Shown here: positions 56,759-64,000 of the stretch, in pieces
Numbering within the stretch: the first letter of the stretch is position 1
Layout: every line of letters begins with the position of its first letter
Assembly (NCBI RefSeq): GCF_019320115.1
Contig: NC_089581.1
Coordinates: 70,452,448 to 70,516,447, forward strand
DNA from: Miscanthus floridulus
Taxonomy: Eukaryota > Streptophyta > Magnoliopsida > Poales > Poaceae
Reading direction: 5' to 3'
DNA: 64,000 bases
The notes under the pieces: generated by a model
Seen by the model: the letters and a program-made list of their open reading frames with translations, nothing else
What the model was told of the DNA's origin: nothing
The model's database searches: none
Translations under genes and position numbers: made by a program

Positions 56759-59700
56759 GTTGAATTGACACTTGGAAGCAAGACTTTGCTCACTACATTC
56801 TTTGTCATTGATGGAAAGGGTTCATATAGTTTACTCCTTGGTTATGATTGGATTCATACCAATTGTTGTGTACCATCGACTATGCATCAATGCTTGATTC
56901 AGTGGCATGGAGACAATGTTGAGCTAGTTCATGCTGATGATTCTGTAAGTATAGCAACAGTTGATCCAATGTATTGGGAACTAGAAGATTTTGAGTGTTT
57001 TTCTAGCAAGTGATGGGATGGAGGCTTCATTAGAATCAATGATGAAGGCCAACAGCCGATCCGAGCTATTGGCTCTGAAAGTTTGTTTTAATGGATAATC
57101 CAATAGATGGTACAGATGGTAAACTAGGACATGGCTTTACGTCGGCCGATAAGTTAGAAGAAATAGATATTGGTCCTGGAGATAGGCCTAGGCCGATGTA
57201 TGTAAGTGCTAAATTGGATCCTGAGTATAAACAAGAATTGATAGATTTGTTAAAGGAATTTATAGATTGTTTTGCTTAGGAATATTATGAAATGCCTGGC
57301 TTAGATTGATCAATTGCTGAACATCGGTTGCCAATCAAACCTAGATATTGGCCATTTAAACAAGCTCCAAGGAGATTTAATCCAAATGTTCTTGATGATA
57401 TTAAGGAGACTGAAAGGCTACTAGAAGCAAAATGTATCCGACCTTGCTGATATGCAGAGTGAATATCGAGTGTAGTTCCTATGTATAAGAAAAATGGAAA
57501 GTTGAGAGTCTGTATTGATTTTAGAGATTTGAACAAGGCTACACCGATGGATGGTTATCCGACGCCAATAGCCGATATGTTGGTAGATACAGCAGCCAGG
57601 CACAAGGTAATTAGTTTTATGGATGGTAATGCAGGTTACAATCAATTTTTTATGACTAAAGAAGACATAGCAAAAACAGCCTTTAGGTGCCCCGACGCAA
57701 TCGGTTATTTGAATAGGTTGTGATGACTTTTGGATTGAAGAATGTGGTGCAACTTATCAGAGGGCAATGAATTATATTTTTCATAAGTTGATCATCAGGA
57801 TTGTTGAAATTTATATTGATGATGTGGTGGTAAAATCCAAAGGGTACATAGAACATCTGGCTGATCTGTGGGAGACTTTGGAGTGCACAAGAAAACATGG
57901 TTTAGAGATGAATCCTAATAAGTGTGTCTTTGGAGTGTCAGCTGCACAATTTTGGGTTTTGTGGTCCATGAGAGAGGAATTGAGATTGGTCAAAAAAGTA
58001 TGAAAGCAATTGATGAGGCAGTACCTCCAACTAATAAAATATAATTACAATCTCTGCTTAGTAAGATTAATTTTATCAGAAGGTTTATTTCAAATGTCAG
58101 AAAGGATTCTACCATTTTCTCCTTTGTTGAAGTTGAAAATGATCAAGAATTTAAATGGGGTGATATACAACAAAAAGCATTTGAGGAGATAAAGGAGTAT
58201 ATGAAATCTCCACCTGTGCTGGTTCCTCCTCAGCAAGGTAAGCCTTTTAAGTTGTACGTGTTGGCCGATAGCCAAACGATTGGATCGGCCTTGATGCAAG
58301 AGTTTGAAGGAAAGGAATGGGTTGTTTTCTATTTAAGTAGAAGACTTTTGGATCTAGAAACAAGATATTCTCCTATTGAAAAGTTATGCTTATGCTTATA
58401 TTTCTCCTACACTAAATTATGACATTATTTATCATCGGCTGAGTGTACAGTTGTATCTAAAGCCGATGTGATGAAACATATGTTGTCAATGCTGATATTA
58501 AATGGGAGAATGAGAATGTGGATTCTTACATTATCAAAATTTGACTTGAGGTAAGAATCGGCTAAAGCAGTCAAAGGGCAAGTGATGGCTGATTTTATTA
58601 CTCCACACCATAAACCAAACATCAGCTATGTGGAACTTATGCCTTGGACATTGTTCTTTGATGGATCATCATGCAAGCAAGGTGGTGGCATTGGTATTGT
58701 TATTATTTCGCCTCAGGGGGCAAGTTTTGAGTTTGCCTTTCAAACTAAACCAATGACCACCAATAATCAAGCAGAATAGGAAGTTATTTTTAAGGGACTT
58801 CAACTTCTTCAGGAAGTAAAGGCCGAGTCAATTGAAATATTTGGAGATTCATAGCTAGTTATTAATCAGTTGATCGGCCTATATGAATGTAAAGATGATA
58901 TTCTGAAGGGATACCAAGATGAATGTTGAAATCTACTTGAGGAGTTTCCCCTTACTTCTCTTTAGCATATTCGAAGAGCACAGAATCAAGAGGCCAATCG
59001 GTTAGCTCAGAATGCGTCAGGCTATCGAGTGTTCCAAGAAATCTTAAGTAGTGAGACCTTGGCTAATGATTGGAGAGTTGAAATAGCTGATTACCTCAAG
59101 AATCCAACATAGAAGGTTACCAGAAAATTGAGATATAAATCTACTAAGTAAGTTTTGTTAGATGATCAGTTGTATTACAAAATAGTCAATGGAGTTTTGC
59201 TTAAATGTTTAAGTCAAGAAGAAGCAAGAGTATTGATGGGAGAAGTACATGAAGGAATATGCGGAGCTCATCAATCAGCTTATAAAATGAAATGGGTTAT
59301 TCATAGGTCTGGATATTTTTGGCCAACAATATTAGAAGATTGTTTTGAATATTACAAGGGGTGTCAGGATTGTCCATGTTTTGGTAATGTTCAGAAATCA
59401 CCGGCATCAGCTATGAACCCAATAATTAAACCATGGCCATTCCAAGGCTGGGGAATTGATTTAATTGGCTAGATTTTTCCACCTTCAAGTAGAGGGCACA
59501 AGTTTATATTGGTAGAAACAGATTATTTTACCAAGTGGGTTGAGGCGATTCCTTTAAAAACAGTAACTTCAAAGAATATGGTTGAATTTGTCAGGGAGAA
59601 TATTGTTTATCGTTTTGGGATTCCTCAAACCATTACTACTGATCAAGGGACAATGTTCACATCAGAAGAATTCAGAGATTTTGCTGCCAGTATGGGAATT

Positions 59701-60237
59701 AAAGAGCAACCAAGGAAGTGGTACCTAACACTTAATGAAGCATTGTGGGCATATAGGATGGCTTGCCATGGATCAATTAAATCATCACCTTATGAGTTAG
59801 TATATGGGCATAATGCAATTCTTCCTTGGAAGATTTAGACTGGATCAAGATGTGTTACATTGCAAAATGATTTGACAGCCAAAGTTTATAAAAACCTTAT
59901 GATGGATGATTTGGAGGACTTAAGTTGTCATCGGCTACACGCTCTTGAAAATATTGAGGCCAATAAATTGAGGGTTGCAAGGCATTATAATAAAAAGGTC
60001 AAGAACAAACAGTTTGGTGAAGGAGACTTAGTTTAGAAAGTAAGATTGCCGATTGGGTCTAAAGACAACAGGTTTGGCAAATGGTCGCCTAATTGGGAAG
60101 GTCCTTATCGGATTAAACGTTGTGCGTCTGGCAATGCTTATAATTTGGAAATGCTAGAAAGGGAATAGGAGTTTGATAGAGCAATCAATGGAAAATTTCT
60201 AAAGAAGTATTATCCTAGCGTTTGGATTAATACTTGA
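56759..60237 (+). pseudogene. Tat-lineage pol pseudogene
   Basis: It starts VELTLGSKTLLTTFFVIDGK, then LLLGYDWIHTNCCVPSTMHQ, the protease-RT linker. RT (about 57290-57990) shows PMYKKNGKLRVCIDFRDLNK and a YIDD box at 57812-57823. RNase H (about 58560-58860) shows LFFDGSSCKQGGG. The integrase zinc region lies near 59230-59400 (HQSAYK...CQDC) and the core at 59440-59840 (VETDYFTKWVEAIP, TTDQGTMFTS). It ends near FLKKYYPSVWINT. Frequent stops and several frame changes make it inactive. Most of protease and all of gag are missing on the left. Confidence 0.9.
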
Positions 60238-60469
60238 TAGCTGATTTATTTTGTCATCAGCTCTAATAGTCGTTACTAGGAGGGTATCGCCTTTAGTTCA
60301 AAAAAATTTTAAACTGAAGGGGTAAAAGCCGATATGATATGTATTGCCTATAGAGTAAAAGCACACACAAAGACAATCATGATTCATATTATGGCAGTTT
60401 TAGAGATGAATTCATAAGGAAAAGGCAAAAACTTTATTCATTCATCATTTGCTCCTAGTACAAACTAAT

Positions 60470-61241
60470 CGAACACCTTGTTCAAAACGTCTTGGGCTGG
60501 TGTGATATCCGCAATGGCCACCATGGTGTCATCGAAGTCCTTAATCAGCTCCTTGTGCATGTTAGGATCATCGGCCATTGGGAAGCCTAGCTCCATGGTG
60601 CGGAGGATGTGTCTGGTCTGGACTTGCGTCGTGGCTAGAGCCACCGCTGCGCCGGGATGAACACCATGCAGGGCAATCTCCTAGGTGCGCACCGGGATGT
60701 CATGCAGACAGTTGATGAGCAGAGGGCCCCGGGCATTAACGGTCGCCGTAGCTGTGTTCGTCGCCAGTTGGAGGTTTTCCAACTGTACCGTCAGGGCCAG
60801 CAATCAAAGAGGCAAGAAGATTGTGAAGAAAGGGGCGGTGAAGATAAGAATGAGGGTTTTCTTGGAACTAGGCCAACCTCACTCGAGCGGCATTGGCTTC
60901 CTCCTCTATGGCGAGGAGGGTGGCCTGGGAGGCCTCGAGATTGATCTCAAGCTGACCATTTTCTCGAGTTGCCTTGGAATAATGGTCTTTGGTAGCCCTA
61001 CACTCTTAGATGAAGCGCCGGGCAGTGGTAGGTGCAGCATTGGAGGGCCCATCAGCCCTAGGAGCAAGAGGTTGGAGTCTGTCATTTAGGACAAACCTAT
61101 GAACAAGTTAGAAGACGATTTGTTGTCATGAATAGAAGACGTTTGATCTTAACTCATGCGGTGGAGGTGCTGGCTCATCAGCATGTTCTCCTTCGAGACC
61201 TCCTCCATTGTGCGCTTGCCGTGGTTGTCTTCACCAGCCAT
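60470..61241 (-). pseudogene. Antisense ORF 1 of the Tat element (degenerate)
   Basis: A minus-strand ATG at 61239-61241, in good context (accccATGGCT), begins MAGEDNHGKRTMEEVSKENM and stops after 30 codons. Related coding-like stretches continue to about 60470 with stops and frame changes (YSKATRENGQLEINLEASQA, EEEANAARVRL). It looks like a coiled-coil protein. Antisense genes after pol are known in Tat elements; function is unknown. Confidence 0.6.
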
Positions 61242-61361
61242 GGGTTTTGGTTTAGATCTTGAGAAAGGAAGAAGAAATTGCTACAGGGTTCTTGAAGGTA
61301 GAAAGATGTGAGAGAATGAGAAATAGTTTTAGATACAGATGTGTTTGAGGCTGAGGCCCTT

Positions 61362-61378
61362 GGCTAGTATTTATAGCC
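61362..61378 (-). promoter_or_regulatory. TATA box for the antisense ORF
   Basis: The minus strand reads ggctataaatactagcc, a strong plant TATA box, about 125 nt upstream of the ATG at 61241. The intervening leader is CT- and A-rich, as in plant 5'UTRs. This supports an independent antisense transcription unit. Confidence 0.7.
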
Positions 61379-61699
61379 ATGAAGGCGAGATGGTAGATAT
61401 CTTGGAACATGTGAAAGCAACCCCAATTAATGGAAGGGGAAGCGTCGCTTTGCTAATAACGAGGGGAATGAGGCATTGATGACTGAGAAGGAATTTGCGG
61501 GGTTTTTGCAATAAGGACCGTTTTCAGATTCAGTTAAGTCAGAGTAAAGTGAGAATCGGGAATCAACTAATTTAAATCAGCTATTCTAGCCGAACCAAGA
61601 AGTACACTAGACCAACAAGAAGAGTACAGTTATCATTAGGTTTACACAGAATATATACTATAGATGCTAGAACATAAATTACAAGTTAAGAGCATTATG

Positions 61700-64000
61700 A
61701 ATTGCACTTAGTGCTTTCAGCTGAATAGCATCAACTTCTGCAATTTATTGTTTGTCTTCTTTAGCTGATCCGGGAATGCTCTCAAGACTGCTGCAAATAG
61801 CTTTGCCTTTCTTAACCTTGGTCAGCATCTCTTGTTTCTTCTGTTTGATGGCATTGGAGATCTGAGTCAAGTTAGACTCATGACGGTCAATGGCGGCTTT
61901 CACACTTTCATGTTCCTGTTCGAGCTCAGCATGCCTAATTCTCAGCTAAGTCAGTTCTGGTTCAATTTTGGAAGAAGAATTCTTTAGATTGTCGATCAAT
62001 TGTGCTAATTCTTTAGCATCCTGCTTGTTAGAGTTCTTCTCAGCCATCAAAGCTTCACGGTTGGTCAGGTTTCTTTGAGCCTTTTTCACCTTGGGAGCTT
62101 GATCTTCAATGTTGGACAGAGGTATCAAGGCTTCAGCAAGATTTGGGGGTAGATCATCCTTAATGGCTAAGAAGATTCTTCTCATTGGATCTGCATCCTA
62201 GACCAAACCGGCTATGTTCCTCTTGAGCAATGGCAGCATGTCTTTTAGCCAATTTTTGGTCTCATCTTATAAGATTTCTTGAGAAGAAATGGTTGATGAG
62301 CTTATCTCACTTTCATCTATATATTCCTCAAAGTTGAAAGAATAGCTCAAAGCAGGAGAGTTAAGTGCCTATATGTGAACAAAAGAAGTCTTATTAGAAA
62401 TAGCAAATGAGTTGACAATGAGATGGATGGTGAGAGGGAGACAATACCTTTTCTGAAAGAGATCCTGGCTAAGGAGAAGGAACAGCCGATGATGTGTCAA
62501 CATCCTTTTCAACATCCGGTTGAATTATCTCTGGGCTTTCGATGCTAGTGTCTGCAGGCATCAAGAAGTTTTTCAGTTTATAATTGCTATAGAAGGATAA
62601 AATGAGCATATGAATTTCTTACCATCGATTGTTTGCTGAGCTAGAGAATCAATAGTTTGAGTAAAAGAAAAGGATCAGAGAAGAGTGAGGACTGCATAAG
62701 ATTGAAGGCATGAGAAGATACCTTGGTAGTATCATGTGGTGAAGTAGAGAGGTTCTCATCTTCTATCGTCTAGGGTCTGTCAGGGACATTAGTTGCTTCA
62801 ATTATAATCGGCTCCTTAGGAGGATTAGCCGATGAGAGATTAGCATATGCTGATTTAAGTGCTTGGGATAGTAGTTTGGCACCCAAAGTAGATTGAGATG
62901 CAATAGTTGATGACTGCAAGAAAGGAATTGAATTAGAAGTTGAATATCATCTTAAGAGAGAAGATAAGTTAATTTACCTAAGCAATTGATGATTTTGTTC
63001 TGCAAAGTCTCTTCCCAGTGGTGGTTTTTTGAGTTATACCTTGGATTGCCTTGCATTTGGAAGACTGATATGTGAGTATTGTTGGGGCAGCTAGGTTTTT
63101 TATCAACTTTTTTAGAGTGGGTGCAGTTGATCCCATTCTTGAGGCTGGACATGGTGGATAATATTCTATGGGATGCCCTTTCCTATCCACACTTGGGGGA
63201 TCAAATTCGGTATCCTACAAAAAAAATTGATAGATGAACTGACAAGAGAATTTGATAATCCTTCTAAAAGGAAAGTGGTGAGTTACCTCACTATCAGAAG
63301 CAAAGTCGTCATCTAGGGCTAAACAGTTAGGATGAATTGAGTTGTAGAAGAGGTGAGTGTGCCATTCTTGCCACTAGGAGTCAAACAGGTTTGAAGAGAA
63401 GGTGGCTCTTGTCCATTCATGCAGACAAAGAGAAGGAAGATCTGACCCTAATTGAAAGACTCTGAAAGCTTCCATTATTTCACTGATGCCTTCTCTTGGC
63501 TTTAGAGTATTCCTAAAGAATAGCTGAGGGGGTAGTTGACCAAGGTCGAATTGATGGGCCATAGAAGAGGGGTTATAGAATTCATAAGTTGGGAGATTAT
63601 CTAGGGAAAAAACCACCAGTAGCCATTTTGCCATGACCATGGCGAAATTCAGTAGGCAACACGTAGGGTTTGATGATGCAACTAAAAATTGCAGCAGTTG
63701 TTTCATCTAAACAGCCAGATTCAAACTAGAATTTAACTGGCAGAACTAGCTCATTATCTTCATCTTCATCATAAGGCAGCCAAGCCAAGATGTTTGCATC
63801 AAACCCTCTATAAAATTTCTTGAAAAGGTGGCCTACATCAATAGCAATTGTTATGGCTGATGCAGCTTCACCATAATTTATACACTGTAGAGTTCTTCCT
63901 TCTTTTCCTTTATAATCTTCAACAAAGTTAGAAGAAGGAAAGCTTAGATTCCTGAGATTGGGTCTTACAATCTTATGCATGTACAGATTCAGCCATAATT
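61700..64000 (-). pseudogene. Antisense ORF 2 of the Tat element (degenerate, 5' end outside)
   Basis: Minus-strand coding-like blocks in order: 63980-63726 (SSNFVEDYKGKEGRTLQCIN, FYRGFDANILAWLPYDED), 63706-63374 (MAHQFDLGQLPPQLFFRNTL, EAFRVFQLGSDLPSL), 63190-62980 (HPIEYYPPCPASRMGS) and a Lys/Glu-rich coiled coil at 62185-61700 (KNSNKQDAKELAQLIDNLKN). The central block resembles the N-terminal part of Tat antisense proteins, which some annotate as plant mobile-domain-like. Many stops are present. I infer one long spliced or broken gene whose start is beyond 64000. Confidence 0.6.

Larger units (their letters stand above)
56753..64000 (+). mobile_element. Ty3/Gypsy Tat-lineage element, 5' part missing, 3' end outside window
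   Basis: From 56753 the plus strand reads directly into the middle of a Gypsy polyprotein (post-protease, RT, RNase H, integrase). After pol come antisense ORFs, a feature of Tat elements (Grande, RIRE2, Retand). The chromovirus inserted at 56752 interrupts the frame. The corresponding 5' half is not present to the left of the chromovirus, so a deletion removed it. The 3' LTR must lie beyond 64000. Confidence 0.85.

Overview
The window is nuclear DNA of a plant, most likely a panicoid grass of the sugarcane, sorghum, Miscanthus or maize type. It has spliced genes with GT-AG introns, chromovirus and Tat-lineage Gypsy elements, Copia elements, very large CACTA transposons with TNP2 and Ptta/En-Spm ORFs, a Helitron, a hAT MITE and a tRNA-derived SINE. 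No bacterial-style operons, rRNA or CRISPR are present. Almost every reading frame is broken, so this is an old, heterochromatin-like TE cluster.

Layout. 1-6677: a decayed Copia element on the minus strand. Its 236-bp 5' LTR, gag zinc knuckle, integrase-RT linker and RT/RNase H remnants are visible; its 3' end lies outside the window. 8570-about 22215: a roughly 13.6-kb CACTA element (CACTA-1). It carries a triplicated 1-kb promoter block, an intact two-exon GRF-zinc-finger/membrane protein, a TNP2 transposase pseudogene, an internal subterminal-repeat array, three consecutive minisatellites, and a Transposase_24-DUF8039-Ulp1 pseudogene.

22604-42865 (minus): one host gene, an acylamino-acid-releasing enzyme (AARE, prolyl oligopeptidase family S9C). 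I could follow it through 18 exons totalling 2331 nt (776 codons plus stop) once insertions and two small indels are discounted. It has been destroyed by a Copia element in exon 1, a 279-bp hAT MITE in exon 3 and a 2.8-kb gene-capturing Helitron in exon 15. An 8.6-kb CACTA (CACTA-2, itself carrying a Gypsy-type solo LTR) sits in an intron of about 80 bp, and a SINE and a small MITE sit in other introns. Splice-site and frameshift lesions add to this.

The Copia in AARE exon 1 (38758-42839) is the most unusual object. Its two LTRs are inverted rather than direct, each still carries an adjacent polypurine tract, and the whole unit is flanked by a perfect 5-bp target duplication. It therefore looks like an aberrant double-U5-ended cDNA that was nevertheless integrated.

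43521-56752 (minus): a Tekay-type chromovirus with a chromodomain, a full 4.67-kb 5' LTR but only 1.88 kb of 3' LTR, and an extra 354-codon ORF between the primer site and gag. It lies inside a Tat-lineage Gypsy element (56753 to the window end, plus strand), which has antisense ORFs downstream of pol, one behind a recognisable TATA box. Many nonsense codons in TNP2 and in the chromovirus are CAG/CAA/TGG/CGA changed to TAG/TAA/TGA, as expected from deamination of methylated cytosine.
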